64,000 nucleotides of DNA, from contig NZ_RHHS01000030.1 of NCBI RefSeq assembly GCF_003710935.1, positions 1-64,000 on the forward strand. The letters are read 5' to 3'. The position numbers were made by a program, and so were the translations under genes. Positions within the stretch are counted from its first letter, which is position 1; each line of letters starts with the position of its first letter. The notes under the pieces were generated by a model that was not told the DNA's origin, searched no databases, and saw only the letters and a list, made by a program, of their open reading frames with translations. The DNA comes from Brevibacillus gelatini. GTDB lineage: Bacteria > Bacillota > Bacilli > Brevibacillales > Brevibacillaceae. Of this stretch, positions 37,524-46,815 are shown in pieces.

Positions 37524-38498
37524 ATGCTGACAGGACCAGGACCGTCGCTGGCGAGTTGGGCTGGGCGACAAAAGTCCACGCCGTGGGCAATCATGCTGTT
37601 TGTCGGGTATTGGCTGATGCTTGCGACCGAATTTTCCATGATTCGCTTTCATCCCGGAGAGGACGGCAAATGGATTGCTTCTACGGCAGACCAGCCAGAG
37701 GCATGGGTAGGGGTGCTTGTGCTTGGGCTCTCCGTGTTAAGCCTCATCGCAGCCGTCGGTTTTATTTACGGCCTCGCGCGGGAAAGCAGGCAGACCTTGT
37801 GGCTTTGGGGAAATCACGAGCTGACAGGCAACGACGTGGTGCACATCGTGGCGTGGATGCATGTATTTCAGACGGCTGTGTTGTTCTTGTACGGCTTCGT
37901 GCTGGAAGAACCGCTATTTGCTGTCGGAACAGTTGCGGGTTTCTTGGAATCGGCTTCCTTTCAATTGTTTTTGCTCATCTTGATTCCGCTGTGGTTTCGC
38001 AGGCGACTAGGGGAAATCGGGGTATGCCGACCCGTTCGGATCAAGCAAATGCTCGTCTTGCTGCTGGTGCTGTTCCTGCTGATTTTGTATTTGCTGGACG
38101 TGCTGGTGACGAATCCGCTCTCCGACTGGCTTGGGCTGTCGCTGTCGTCGGAGCGAGAGCAGCTGATCGAAAGGGAGATTGTTTCAGCGAAGGAAACAGA
38201 TTTGCTCGCGGCTGTGGCGTCGCTTGCGATCATAGGGATCATGGTGCCGATCGCCGAAGAGATTTTGTTTCGCGGTGTGATTCAGACCTATCTCGTTCGG
38301 CGCGTAGGAGCCGTCGCAGGGATTGTCCTCAGCAGCTTCTGGTTTGCTCTTTTGCATATTGACGTGGCGTTGTTTGCACCGCTGTTTGTCATCGGACTTT
38401 TGCTTGGCTTTGTCCGGCACCGCTACCAGTCAATCTGGGGAGCTGTGCTGCTGCACGCGGTGAACAACATGACGGGGGTTTTGTATTACTTTAACTAA
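37524..38498 (+). CDS. CPBP family intramembrane protease (CAAX protease-like)
   Basis: The 324-residue protein has about eight membrane helices and the CPBP motifs in the C-terminal half: EEILFRG near residue 243, FALLH near 275 and HAVNN near 313. Members are intramembrane metalloproteases or bacteriocin self-protection factors; the role here is unknown. It is inserted between recR and yaaL relative to B. subtilis. ATG 37524 follows GTGAGGA. Confidence 0.87.
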   Translation: MLTGPGPSLASWAGRQKSTPWAIMLFVGYWLMLATEFSMIRFHPGEDGKWIASTADQPEAWVGVLVLGLSVLSLIAAVGFIYGLARESRQTLWLWGNHELTGNDVVHIVAWMHVFQTAVLFLYGFVLEEPLFAVGTVAGFLESASFQLFLLILIPLWFRRRLGEIGVCRPVRIKQMLVLLLVLFLLILYLLDVLVTNPLSDWLGLSLSSEREQLIEREIVSAKETDLLAAVASLAIIGIMVPIAEEILFRGVIQTYLVRRVGAVAGIVLSSFWFALLHIDVALFAPLFVIGLLLGFVRHRYQSIWGAVLLHAVNNMTGVLYYFN

Positions 38499-38518
38499 AT
38501 AAAGGAGGGTCTGCAAAT

Positions 38519-38749
38519 TTGAGCAGGTGGGGCAAAAAAGAGCGGGTTGTCATTGACTGGGATGCCGAAAGTCTGGATGTAGCCGTGAATCAGGCCCGTG
38601 AGGATTGGCAGCACGCCCGCCATCTCGTCGAGGTCAGCGAGCCGGATGGCGGTTTGGAGGATGTCATTTACTATCTGCACGTAACGGAAAAGCGGTACAT
38701 GTATTTGCTGGCGCAGGCAAAACGAGAGCGGCACCGCAAACACGCGTAG
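38519..38749 (+). CDS. yaaL: YaaL family protein (DUF2508)
   Basis: This 76-residue protein corresponds to YaaL, found between recR and bofA in B. subtilis. It is helical and charged (EDVIYYLHVTEKRYMYLLAQ) with no known function. Start TTG 38519 has AAAGGAGGGT eight bases upstream. bofA begins 12 bases after its stop. Confidence 0.88.
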   Translation: MSRWGKKERVVIDWDAESLDVAVNQAREDWQHARHLVEVSEPDGGLEDVIYYLHVTEKRYMYLLAQAKRERHRKHA

Positions 38750-38761
38750 GAGGTGGCGTTC

Positions 38762-39031
38762 ATGGCTACGGGGTGGGTCATTGCTCTGATTATTGTCGGG
38801 ATTCTGCTTTTGACAGCGGCAAGCAAATCTGTCGCAACTCCGATCAGATGGATGGGCGTTGGCGTCATGCAAGTGGTCATTGGCGCGATTCTGCTGTTTT
38901 TCACCAATCTGGTTGGCGAGCTGGCCAGCTTCCACATTCCGATCAACCCGATCACCGCTTTGATCGCCGGATTTCTCCGCCTGCCAGGACTCGCCGCATT
39001 GATCGTCATCAAGCTGTGGATCATGGGCTGA
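38762..39031 (+). CDS. bofA: Sigma-K processing inhibitor BofA
   Basis: BofA holds the SpoIVFB protease inactive in the outer forespore membrane until the SpoIVB signal arrives. The 89-residue protein has two or three membrane helices and the family pattern VVIGAILLFFTNLVG followed by HIPINPITALIAGFLRLPGL. ATG 38762 has GGAGG eight bases upstream; GTG 38753 is less well placed. Confidence 0.93.
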   Translation: MATGWVIALIIVGILLLTAASKSVATPIRWMGVGVMQVVIGAILLFFTNLVGELASFHIPINPITALIAGFLRLPGLAALIVIKLWIMG

Positions 39032-39037
39032 CATTTT

Positions 39038-39568
39038 TTAGCCATCTGTTTTCAAAAAGGCAACGCCGCGGTTCTCGTATTTCACCCGGCTTTCGCTGGG
39101 CTGGCGAAATGACGCGATCAGGGCAATGATGCGCGGCAGCGCCACGATGACGACACCGCCAAGCAAGGTAAGTCCATAGCCGGCCGAAAGCCAGACGTAC
39201 GCTCCGGCTGCAATGAGGACGCTGCCGCACAGCACCGTGCACTCGCTGGCGCGATAAACGGACAGCGGCACGGGCAGCACATACCCGGCTCCCCACCAGG
39301 GAGAGACGAGCATGTCGGCGGTTGTCCAAGGCTTTTGCGAGCGCAGATGGGCGTACAGCCGAAAAATGACCAGATGGCAGATCGGCACAACGGGCAGGAT
39401 CGCCAGCGTGACGACGAGAGAGACGACAGGCACCTGCAGCAGCATGGAGCTGCCGATCAGGGACAGGCCAATCAGCAAGAGCTGAAGCAAGTACCCGATC
39501 AGCCCCCAGCGAAAGCGGTAAAGCAGCTTGTAGCTGTAAATCGTATGTTGTTGGGCATGTCCCTTCAA
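39038..39568 (-). CDS. Integral membrane protein of unknown function
   Basis: The 176-residue protein has about four hydrophobic helices (for example GYLLQLLLIGLSLIGSSMLL and AAGAYVWLSAGYGLTLLGGV) and a conserved-looking WTTADMLVSPWWGAGYVLP loop. I do not recognise the family. It probably starts at TTG 39568, behind AAAGGAAGTGA. It is convergent with bofA, with only six bases between the stops, and occupies the place of an rRNA operon in B. subtilis. Confidence 0.65.
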   Translation of the reverse strand: MKGHAQQHTIYSYKLLYRFRWGLIGYLLQLLLIGLSLIGSSMLLQVPVVSLVVTLAILPVVPICHLVIFRLYAHLRSQKPWTTADMLVSPWWGAGYVLPVPLSVYRASECTVLCGSVLIAAGAYVWLSAGYGLTLLGGVVIVALPRIIALIASFRQPSESRVKYENRGVAFLKTDG

Positions 39569-39700
39569 AAAAAGTCACTTCCTTTGCAGTCTGGTTGCCG
39601 AAGCTGGCATGTATGTACGACAGCAATCGCGCTGTTTTCGTTCTTTTTCCCATTATCGCACAGTCGCAAATCTTGAGAAAGCCAATATGTGCTGCTGACA

Positions 39701-39735
39701 GGCCGTTGGTCCATTGTAAGGACTGGCGGCTTTTT
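39701..39735 (+). terminator. Terminator-like hairpin upstream of the gene at 39897
   Basis: GGCCGTTGGTCC, ATTGTAA, GGACTGGCGGC, TTTTT. No plus-strand gene ends nearby, so it may be an attenuator in the leader of the next gene. Nothing else is seen between 39569 and 39896. Confidence 0.4.
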
Positions 39736-39896
39736 GCTGTTTTCGGCACAGAAAACGGTACGCTTTTGGCAGGCAAACGAAGCTGCTGGTGTTATTGTCA
39801 GGAAGTTTCTGGGAACGATAAAAAGGAATCTTCCGTGATTGGGCACGAAAAATAGGGCGAAACATGCTGCCAGGCCGGAGGGAAGGAGGAAGACAT

Positions 39897-40925
39897 TTGC
39901 GCCATCAGCGTATGACGTTATGGGTCGCTGCCGAGCAAATCCTACACAAGTGGGGCGAGTCGCTAAAAGAATGTGGAATGGATCTGCTCGTCGCACAAAA
40001 AGGGGAATCGGCAGAAGGAGTGGACGGGTTTTTGCTGACGGGTCCGGGCGATTACAGCAGTCTGCATGAACTCGGAGAAAACAGCTTGTGCCAGGAAAAC
40101 GGCCCCGCATTGTTGCTTGTATTTGGAGACGAAGCGCCGTATGGCTGGGCAGACGAGCTCGCAGCAGCGTGCGAAGCCAGCCAAAAGCCGTGCGAGGTGG
40201 TGCGGATGAGCCTGTGGTCAGGAAACGAACGGGTGCTGCTTGGGGGCGAGCCGGTTGGGCAGCAAATGCGCCGCCTTTGTCGGCTGCTCGCTGACCACGG
40301 CAAAGTTTCCATGGTGTGCGGACGGCGCGAAGTCGATGAAGCGATTCGTCAGCTCCCTCGCTATCTGGCGTGGAAGGAACGATTTTATTGGGAGATGGGC
40401 GAGGTGTGTGACGACAACGGCGTATCGCTTTCGCAAGTGTCAAGGGCATTGGGGCTGGACACGCGCATTGGTCAGGGCTGGCTCGATTCGGGGCGCCAGG
40501 ATCATTCGCTTGTCTGTGCGTGGATCGTGCGGGAGTGCCAGCATGTCCTGCAAAAAGCGAAAATAGAGCGAGTCGCGCTGATCGGCCCGGAAGGCTTGTG
40601 GAGCAGCATGCCCCAAGGCTGGCTTGCTGGCAGAAAGGTCGCTGTGTACACAGGAACAGACAAGCTATTTCCGAACGAGGTTCGTCCGGGGTGGGTACGT
40701 TGCAATTCCTGGGAGGCGGCTGTGCAAGATGCCGATTTGCTCGTGATCGGGGACGGGCAGGGGGTCGTTGCCGAGCTTTCCTTGCAAGAGCTGATCCGTG
40801 CGATGCGGCAATCGCTGGTCATTGATGCCGTCTCCAGTTTTCCTGTACAAGAAGCCAGGCTCCTTTGCCAAGGGTACCGAGCTGTCGGGGAAAAGACGAA
40901 CGTTTGGGAATGGCGCGGATTATAA
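39897..40925 (+). CDS. Protein resembling the middle and C-terminal parts of UDP-glucose dehydrogenase
   Basis: The 342-residue product is not a complete UDP-sugar dehydrogenase. Residues about 150-210 (RYLAWKERFYWEMGEVCDDN, then VSRALGLDTRIGQGWLDSG) resemble the UDPGDH central helix domain, and the C-terminal part (AVQDADLLVIGDGQGV, RQSLVIDAVSSF) resembles its UDP-binding domain. The N-terminal NAD-binding Rossmann motif GxGxxG is absent, and the catalytic-Cys motif after RIG-WL is replaced. It is probably non-enzymatic or repurposed. TTG 39897 has GGAGG seven bases upstream. It lies just before the sporulation gene gin. Confidence 0.65.
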   Translation: MRHQRMTLWVAAEQILHKWGESLKECGMDLLVAQKGESAEGVDGFLLTGPGDYSSLHELGENSLCQENGPALLLVFGDEAPYGWADELAAACEASQKPCEVVRMSLWSGNERVLLGGEPVGQQMRRLCRLLADHGKVSMVCGRREVDEAIRQLPRYLAWKERFYWEMGEVCDDNGVSLSQVSRALGLDTRIGQGWLDSGRQDHSLVCAWIVRECQHVLQKAKIERVALIGPEGLWSSMPQGWLAGRKVAVYTGTDKLFPNEVRPGWVRCNSWEAAVQDADLLVIGDGQGVVAELSLQELIRAMRQSLVIDAVSSFPVQEARLLCQGYRAVGEKTNVWEWRGL

Positions 40926-40973
40926 TGGGGTATAATGGTTGGTAGATTGAGGAAAAGGGTAGGCGTTTTTACA

Positions 40974-41156
40974 ATGGAAAAAGTTGCTCAGCGATGTATC
41001 GTCTGTGAACAGGAGCAGAATGACGGAATCGCCATTTGTGAGCAGTTTATTTGTCGAACATGCGAACAGGAAATGGTCCATACTGACGTCCAGGACGAAA
41101 AGTATCCGTTTTTCATCCACCAGATGAGACGTATTTGGCTGCGAAAAGATGCGTGA
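40974..41156 (+). CDS. csfB: Anti-sigma factor Gin (CsfB)
   Basis: Gin binds and inhibits SigG (and SigE) during sporulation. The 60-residue protein has the zinc-finger layout CIVCEQEQNDG, then FICRTCEQEM, and the ending YPFFIHQMRRIWL. The position before the yaaO-like gene and tmk is conserved. ATG 40974 gives the family-sized protein; the ATG at 40935 would add 13 basic residues. Two TATAATGG sequences at about 40923-40938 lie upstream. A SigF promoter was not clear to me. Confidence 0.87.
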   Translation: MEKVAQRCIVCEQEQNDGIAICEQFICRTCEQEMVHTDVQDEKYPFFIHQMRRIWLRKDA

Positions 41157-41275
41157 AGGAAAAAGGCATCGGCATTCCCGGTGTCTTTTTCATTTACCAA
41201 AAAGCTTGGCGAAATTCCGTTTTCCCTTGTCAAATCATGTTAAAATAATGGGTAATTCATGACAAAGGACGTGAG

Positions 41276-42754
41276 TTGCGCGTGCTTGCGAGAAATGCTG
41301 AATTTCGGGAGCGGCAAAAGCGTGCGCCCCTGTATGAACAGCTGGAACGGCACGCGAGGAATCGCCCGCATCCGTTTCATGTGCCTGGACACAAGATGGG
41401 CCACAGCTTTGACAGCCATGCCAGGCAGCGGTTTTCTTCCATTCTGGAGCTTGATCTGACAGAAATCAGCGGAACCGACGACCTGCACCAGCCACAGGGC
41501 GTGATTGCAGAAGCACAGGCGTTGGCTGCGGAGGCTTTTGCGGCCGAAGAGACGAGATTTTTGATTGGCGGCAGTACCGTCGGCAACATCGCCCTCATCA
41601 TGACGGTATGCCGCCCTGGAGATAAAATTTTGGTACAACGCAACTGCCATAAATCCGTGTTTCACGGAATCATCATGGCGCGGGCGACACCTGTATTTTT
41701 GGTGCCTGCCGTCGATTTGGCAACAGGTGTAGCGGCAGGAGTCAGACGAGAAGATGTGGAGCGGGCGCTGCAAGCGCATCCCGATGCCAAGGCCGTTTTT
41801 TTAACGAATCCAACCTACTACGGGATGGGCATCGACCTGGAAAAAATGGCGGCAACGGTGCATCGTCATGACATTCCGCTTTTGATAGACGAAGCGCACG
41901 GGGCACACTTTGGCTTCCATCCGGCATTTCCCCGCTCGGCGATGCAGTCGGGTGCGGACGCGGCCGTACAATCTACGCATAAAATGGCTTCTGCCATGAC
42001 GATGTCCTCCATGCTGCACTTGCAGGGCGGACGAATAGACCGGGAACGGCTGTATCGGCTGCTGGCCATGCTCCAGTCGTCCAGCCCGTCTTACGTGTTG
42101 ATGGCTTCGCTCGATCTGGCGAGACGCCATCTGGCGCTGGAGGCACAGGAAGAGTGGGAGCGATTGCTGCCGCTTTTGGACAAGCTGCGGGAGCGGACGG
42201 CCAGGCTGGAATGGCTGGAGTGGCCGCAGCCATGCGCTAGTCGGGTGTACACGACATTTGATCCGTTGAAGCTGTTTTTGCATTTGCGAACCGGACAGAT
42301 GAGCGGGTTTGCTTTGCAAGAGATTATGGAAAAGAATGGGATTTTTCCGGAGCTGGCCGACGAGTCGCACGTGCTGTTGGCTGCGTCTGCGGGAACCTCT
42401 CAACGGGATCTGGATGCGCTCGTCCGCTTGCTGGAATCGATCTCACCCAAGGCAGAGCCGGAAGAGGAGCGGATTTTGCTGCATGGCGTTGTTTCCTCGC
42501 ACTATTTGCGGCAGCAGGCTGTGCCGATGCACGAGGCTGTCGACCGTCCACGGGAGGCAATCCCGCTGGAACAGGCGCTGGGACGCGTGGTAGCGGAGAT
42601 GGTCATCCCTTACCCTCCGGGCATTCCGGTATTGGTGCCGGGAGAGCGCATTGATGAGGAAGGCTTGGCGATGCTTGTACAGTTGCGGAGGGGACATACC
42701 CGTTTTCACGGAGTGCAGGATGATCGGCTGCAAACAATACAAGTATTGCGTTAA
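41276..42754 (+). CDS. Orn/Lys/Arg decarboxylase family PLP enzyme (YaaO-like)
   Basis: The 492-residue fold type I PLP enzyme shows HVPGHKMG near the N-terminus, GGSTVGNIALIM, the cofactor Asp in PLLIDEAHGAHFGFHPAFP and the Schiff-base Lys in STHKMASAMTMSS. The C-terminal part contains the family LHGVVSSHYLRQQ / IPYPPGIPVLVPGE region. The amino-acid substrate cannot be read from sequence. Translation probably starts at TTG 41276 after AAAGGAC. tmk follows after 53 bases. Confidence 0.88.
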   Translation: MRVLARNAEFRERQKRAPLYEQLERHARNRPHPFHVPGHKMGHSFDSHARQRFSSILELDLTEISGTDDLHQPQGVIAEAQALAAEAFAAEETRFLIGGSTVGNIALIMTVCRPGDKILVQRNCHKSVFHGIIMARATPVFLVPAVDLATGVAAGVRREDVERALQAHPDAKAVFLTNPTYYGMGIDLEKMAATVHRHDIPLLIDEAHGAHFGFHPAFPRSAMQSGADAAVQSTHKMASAMTMSSMLHLQGGRIDRERLYRLLAMLQSSSPSYVLMASLDLARRHLALEAQEEWERLLPLLDKLRERTARLEWLEWPQPCASRVYTTFDPLKLFLHLRTGQMSGFALQEIMEKNGIFPELADESHVLLAASAGTSQRDLDALVRLLESISPKAEPEEERILLHGVVSSHYLRQQAVPMHEAVDRPREAIPLEQALGRVVAEMVIPYPPGIPVLVPGERIDEEGLAMLVQLRRGHTRFHGVQDDRLQTIQVLR

Positions 42755-42807
42755 TCAAGGCTGGCTAGCATACGGCCTGTGACAGCAGGTGCGGAAGGAG
42801 TATGGAA

Positions 42808-43443
42808 GTGACAACAGGACAAAAAGGCCGATTTATTACAATAGAAGGCGGCGAGGGAGCGGGCAAATCGACTGTCATCGCCAAGCTGTACGAGGAACTG
42901 CGCTCGCGCGGAGTGGACGTGCTGTTGACACGCGAGCCGGGCGGTATTGATATTGCCGAGAAAATCCGGGAAATTATCCTGAATCCGGCGCATACCGCGA
43001 TGGACGAGCGGACGGAAGCGCTGCTGTACGCCGCAGCGAGACGCCAGCATTTGGCGGAAAAAGTGCTGCCGGCCCTCGCAGCAGGCAAGCTTGTGCTGTG
43101 CGACCGATTCATCGACAGCAGCCTTGCTTATCAGGGCCATGCCCGGGGGCTTGGTATCGATGCGGTGTACGAGATCAACCGCTTTGCCGTGGGCGATTGC
43201 ATGCCGGAGCTGACGCTGTTTTTTGACGTGAAGCCCGAGACGGGGCTTGCGCGGATCAACAAAGCGCGCGGCAGGGAAGTCAACCGACTCGATCTGGAGG
43301 ACATCCGCTTCCACCATCGGGTCAGGGAAGGGTATCAACTGGTAATGGCAAGAGAGCCGGAGCGCTTTGTCGTCATTGATGCCGAACAGCCGATGGAACA
43401 GGTGTATGAGTCGGCGCTGCGGGCATTGCTCGGCAGATTGTAA
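42808..43443 (+). CDS. tmk: Thymidylate kinase
   Basis: Tmk phosphorylates dTMP to dTDP. The protein has the P-loop [10 protein letters not shown], the DR(Y/F) motif [13 protein letters not shown] and the LID region around [16 protein letters not shown] 42808 lies seven bases after AAGGAG and gives 211 residues; ATG 42802 would be only two bases from it. It opens the conserved tmk-darA-yaaR-holB-ricT-yabA series. Confidence 0.95.
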   Translation: MTTGQKGRFITIEGGEGAGKSTVIAKLYEELRSRGVDVLLTREPGGIDIAEKIREIILNPAHTAMDERTEALLYAAARRQHLAEKVLPALAAGKLVLCDRFIDSSLAYQGHARGLGIDAVYEINRFAVGDCMPELTLFFDVKPETGLARINKARGREVNRLDLEDIRFHHRVREGYQLVMAREPERFVVIDAEQPMEQVYESALRALLGRL

Positions 43444-43575
43444 GGTTCGCAGTACCGCATGTACTGGGACATACGGTATAATATGATTAAGCGAAATATC
43501 GTACCAGGCCTACGTGTTTTTCATACAATGAAGCAAACCGTGCGGGATTGATTCTTGTGGAAAGGGTGATAGCCG

Positions 43576-43905
43576 ATGAAAATGGTAGTTGCGGTCGTCC
43601 AGGACAAAGATAGTGGTCGTTTGTCTCAACAACTGGTGAAAAAAGGGTTTCGTGCGACGAAGCTCGCCAGTACCGGCAGTTTTTTGCGAGCTGGCAACAC
43701 AACGTTTTTGATCGGTACGTCTGACGAAAACGTGCCGGAAGTAATCGACATCATTGCGCACAACTGCAAATCCCGCAAACAAATGGTTACGCCCGTTTCC
43801 CCTCTCAGCAATGCGGTGGATTCGTTCATGCCGTACCCGCTGGAAGTGCAGGTGGGCGGAGCCGCTGTGTTTGTACTCGACGTCGAAGAGTTCCACTCGT
43901 TCTGA
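43576..43905 (+). CDS. darA: Cyclic di-AMP receptor DarA (PII-like, YaaQ)
   Basis: The 109-residue PII-like protein begins MKMVVAVVQDKDSGRLSQQL and has the GFRATKLASTGSFLRAGNTT segment that forms the c-di-AMP pocket in DarA trimers. It signals c-di-AMP levels, by mechanisms still under study. ATG 43576 follows AAAGGGTGA. Position between tmk and yaaR is conserved. Confidence 0.94.
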   Translation: MKMVVAVVQDKDSGRLSQQLVKKGFRATKLASTGSFLRAGNTTFLIGTSDENVPEVIDIIAHNCKSRKQMVTPVSPLSNAVDSFMPYPLEVQVGGAAVFVLDVEEFHSF

Positions 43906-44056
43906 CTTTGGCGCGACTTGGCGAAACGGCAATCTGCAATTTTGCGGAATCTTTCTTCCTATCTACAGGTTCCTGCTCTCTTTTTTCGCTGCTTTCGATT
44001 ATACTTGATCTAACGGGGGAAAAACCCTCTACTGATCGGTTATGTGGGGTGGCGTG

Positions 44057-44503
44057 ATGAAAATCGGCGACGGGCTACGACCTAAGCTGGACATGATAAA
44101 AACTGCGGATTCGCGAAGAAATCCGCAGCTCGAAAAGCTCAATTTTGGCACGATGATGCAAGGAGAAGACGAGCGCATGTCCCAGGAGCTGCTCAATCGG
44201 CTGCTTGGCGACATTGACAGGATGGGGCAGATTCTCGCCAGATCCCGCTCGATTCGCGACTTCTACGCCTATAAAAATCTCGTCAAGCAGTTCATGGAGG
44301 AAGCCGTCAAGTACGGTGTCGCCCTGGATGACCGGCGAGGAATAAATCGGCGAGGCCGCAGCAGGCTGTACAAAATCGTCAAACAGGTCGATGCCGAGCT
44401 GCTGCGTCTGACAGACGAGCTGCTGAGCGATCAGGCAGCGACGATTGATTTGTTGGCCCGGATAGGCGAAATCCGCGGCATGCTGATTAATTTGTATTTT
44501 TAG
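44057..44503 (+). CDS. yaaR: YaaR family protein (DUF327)
   Basis: The 148-residue helical protein matches YaaR in length and place. It has the pattern QELLNRLLGDIDRMGQILAR, then SIRDFYAYKNLVKQFMEEAV, with unknown function. ATG 44057 sits behind GGGGTGG. holB starts 15 bases after the stop. Confidence 0.9.
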   Translation: MKIGDGLRPKLDMIKTADSRRNPQLEKLNFGTMMQGEDERMSQELLNRLLGDIDRMGQILARSRSIRDFYAYKNLVKQFMEEAVKYGVALDDRRGINRRGRSRLYKIVKQVDAELLRLTDELLSDQAATIDLLARIGEIRGMLINLYF

Positions 44504-44518
44504 TGGGTGGAAACCATT

Positions 44519-45499
44519 ATGACATGGACCCGGTTTTCCCAGCAGCCACGCGCTTCGGAGCTGCTGTACCATAGCCTGCTCAACAACAGATTGGCGCACG
44601 CTTATTTGTTCGCCGGTCCGAAGGGAGCAGGCAAAAAGCAGATGGCCCTGCATCTGGCGAAGTCCCTTTTTTGTCCGGAAAGGGAAGCGGACGCCTGCGG
44701 GGCCTGTGTTACATGCAGGCGGATTGAGGGGGGAAACCACCCCGATGTGCTGTTTATTACACCGGATGGGGCCTCCATCAAAATCGACCAGATCCGTACG
44801 CTGCAAAAAGAAATGGCCATGCGAGCGGTAGAGTCCAAGCACAAGGTGTATATCGTTGAACACGTCGACAAAATGACGACCCAGGCTTCCAACAGTCTGC
44901 TGAAGTTTCTGGAGGAACCGCCCGCTGGCGTGCTTGCCTTGCTTTTGACGGAACACAGCCACTCGATCCTCCCGACGATTTTGTCCCGGTGCCAAATCGT
45001 TCAATTCTCGCCACTTTCTGCCGGAGCGATTGCGGAACAGCTGCAGGCAGATGGCGTCATGGCTGGAATGGCGCAGGTTGCCTCGCACATTACGACAAAT
45101 GTGGAAGAGGCCAGGGCACTCAGCCAGTCAGATTCGTTTGCACAGCTAAGAAATCTAGTGATACAATTGAGCCATGAGTGCAAACAGCGTAATTCGTCTG
45201 CGCTCTTCACCATCCATGATATGTTGCAAAAGAGCGACAAGATCAAAGAGGAACTGCCCCTCTTTTTAGATTTGCTCATCCTTTGGCTGCGCGATATCCT
45301 GTATGTGCAAGTAGGCAGGCATGCCCATCTCATTAACAGCGACCAACAGGATGTGCTGCAAGGACAAGCACTGGTATGGACAAAAGCTGAGCTCTTGCAC
45401 GGGATAGATTTGGTCATGGATACGAAAAATCGGATAGAGCGAAACGCCAACGCGCAGTTGGCTCTTGAGCGGTTGGTTCTTCAATTCCAGGAGGGATAA
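44519..45499 (+). CDS. holB: DNA polymerase III subunit delta'
   Basis: HolB is the stator of the clamp loader and works with DnaX and HolA. The 326-residue AAA+ protein has a P-loop remnant GPKGAGKKQ, a Cys cluster (CGACVTC) and the LLKFLEEPP and ILSRCQIVQF segments shared with DnaX. ATG 44519 has GGGTGGA seven bases upstream. ricT starts three bases after its stop. Confidence 0.94.
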   Translation: MTWTRFSQQPRASELLYHSLLNNRLAHAYLFAGPKGAGKKQMALHLAKSLFCPEREADACGACVTCRRIEGGNHPDVLFITPDGASIKIDQIRTLQKEMAMRAVESKHKVYIVEHVDKMTTQASNSLLKFLEEPPAGVLALLLTEHSHSILPTILSRCQIVQFSPLSAGAIAEQLQADGVMAGMAQVASHITTNVEEARALSQSDSFAQLRNLVIQLSHECKQRNSSALFTIHDMLQKSDKIKEELPLFLDLLILWLRDILYVQVGRHAHLINSDQQDVLQGQALVWTKAELLHGIDLVMDTKNRIERNANAQLALERLVLQFQEG

Positions 45500-45502
45500 C
45501 CT

Positions 45503-46318
45503 TTGTATGAGGTTGTTGGGGTCCGTTTTAAAAAAGCGGGCAAAATATATTACTTCGACCCTGACCGACTGCCGATAGAGAAAGATAGTAACGTCATCGT
45601 CGAAACGGCAAGAGGGGTCGAATATGGCAAGGTCGTCATCGGCAAAAAGGAAGTTGCTGAGTCCGATGTAGTGTTACCGCTCAAAAAGGTCATTCGTATG
45701 GCTGACGACAAGGACGCAAAGCAGGTTGATGAAAACAGGCAAGCTGCCAAGAATGCCTTTGCCGTGTGCCAGACGAAGATCAAGGAGCACAAGCTCGATA
45801 TGAAACTGGTCGATGTGGAATACACATTTGACCGCAACAAGATCATTTTTTATTTTACCGCGGACGGCAGGGTTGACTTCCGCGAGCTGGTAAAAGACCT
45901 CGCTTCTGTTTTCCGCACCCGCATTGAGCTGCGTCAGATTGGCGTGCGTGACGAAGCGAAAATGCTGGGCGGCATTGGCCCCTGCGGCAGATTGCTTTGC
46001 TGTTCGACTTTCCTTGGCGATTTCGAGCCTGTTTCCATTAAAATGGCCAAGGACCAAAACCTTTCGTTGAATCCAGCAAAAATCTCCGGTCTGTGCGGCC
46101 GGTTGATGTGCTGTTTAAAATACGAGAATGACAACTACGAAAGCACGCGTGATGAATTGCCGGATGTCGGCAAAATGGTCACTACCCCGATGGGAAATGG
46201 ACGAGTCGTTTCCGTTAACGTACTGGATCAGTCCGTTCAGGTGGAGCTTTCGATCGACAAGCGCATCACAGAGTTTGGCTTAGATGAGATTGCGATAGGG
46301 CTCCCCACCTATGAATAA
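45503..46318 (+). CDS. ricT: RicT (YaaT), PSP1-domain regulatory protein
   Basis: RicT forms the Ric complex with RicA and RicF, which promotes mRNA processing with RNase Y and supports sporulation and biofilm formation. The 271-residue protein has the PSP1 domain and conserved Cys residues in GGIGPCGRLLCCSTFL and GLCGRLMCCLKYE, which bind iron-sulfur clusters in the complex. Start TTG 45503 has GGAGGGA seven bases upstream. Confidence 0.95.
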   Translation: MYEVVGVRFKKAGKIYYFDPDRLPIEKDSNVIVETARGVEYGKVVIGKKEVAESDVVLPLKKVIRMADDKDAKQVDENRQAAKNAFAVCQTKIKEHKLDMKLVDVEYTFDRNKIIFYFTADGRVDFRELVKDLASVFRTRIELRQIGVRDEAKMLGGIGPCGRLLCCSTFLGDFEPVSIKMAKDQNLSLNPAKISGLCGRLMCCLKYENDNYESTRDELPDVGKMVTTPMGNGRVVSVNVLDQSVQVELSIDKRITEFGLDEIAIGLPTYE

Positions 46319-46346
46319 AGTGTGGGGGTAGGGGAGAGGTGAGCTA

Positions 46347-46718
46347 GTGGACAAACGGGAAATCTTCGTCAAGATGGCGAGCATTGAAGAACGAATTGGG
46401 GACCTGTACAAAGAGATCGGTGAGTTGAAAGACGTCATCGTCGTTTTGATGGAGGAAAACGCCCAATTACTCGTTGAAAACCAGCATCTTCGCAACCGAC
46501 TGGAAAAGAAAAAGACTGGCTCCCCGGCAAAGCAGAAGGGGACAACCCCTGTCGCCAGGGAGAAAGCAAAAAAAGCCGTGGTCGGGGAAGGATACGACAA
46601 CCTTGCCCGTCTGTATGCAGAAGGGTTCCACATCTGCAACGTGCATTTCGGCAGTTTGCGCAAAGAAGGGGATTGCCTGTTCTGTCTCTCGTTCCTCAGC
46701 GGCGGCCCTCAAAAATAA
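46347..46718 (+). CDS. yabA: Replication initiation control protein YabA
   Basis: YabA binds DnaA and the DnaN clamp to restrain initiation. The 123-residue protein has an N-terminal coiled coil (residues about 8-60, [20 protein letters not shown]), a basic linker and a C-terminal zinc module [19 protein letters not shown]. It starts at GTG 46347 behind GAGAGGTGA. Confidence 0.95.
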   Translation: MDKREIFVKMASIEERIGDLYKEIGELKDVIVVLMEENAQLLVENQHLRNRLEKKKTGSPAKQKGTTPVAREKAKKAVVGEGYDNLARLYAEGFHICNVHFGSLRKEGDCLFCLSFLSGGPQK

Positions 46719-46745
46719 ACGGTGACGAGCGATCACCACATGGAG

Positions 46746-46780
46746 AAAGCGACCTGTGCCACGTGTCAGGTCGCTTTTTC
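46746..46780 (+). terminator. Terminator after yabA
   Basis: AGCGACCTG, loop, CAGGTCGCTTTTT. Confidence 0.8.
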
Positions 46781-46815
46781 CAAGACAAGGAGAAAAAAGG
46801 AGTAGGGAACAAAGG

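Noticed and set aside
39565-40449. 294-codon minus frame over the dehydrogenase-like gene
   Set aside because: The plus-strand frame has a good ribosome binding site and family resemblance; this one has neither.
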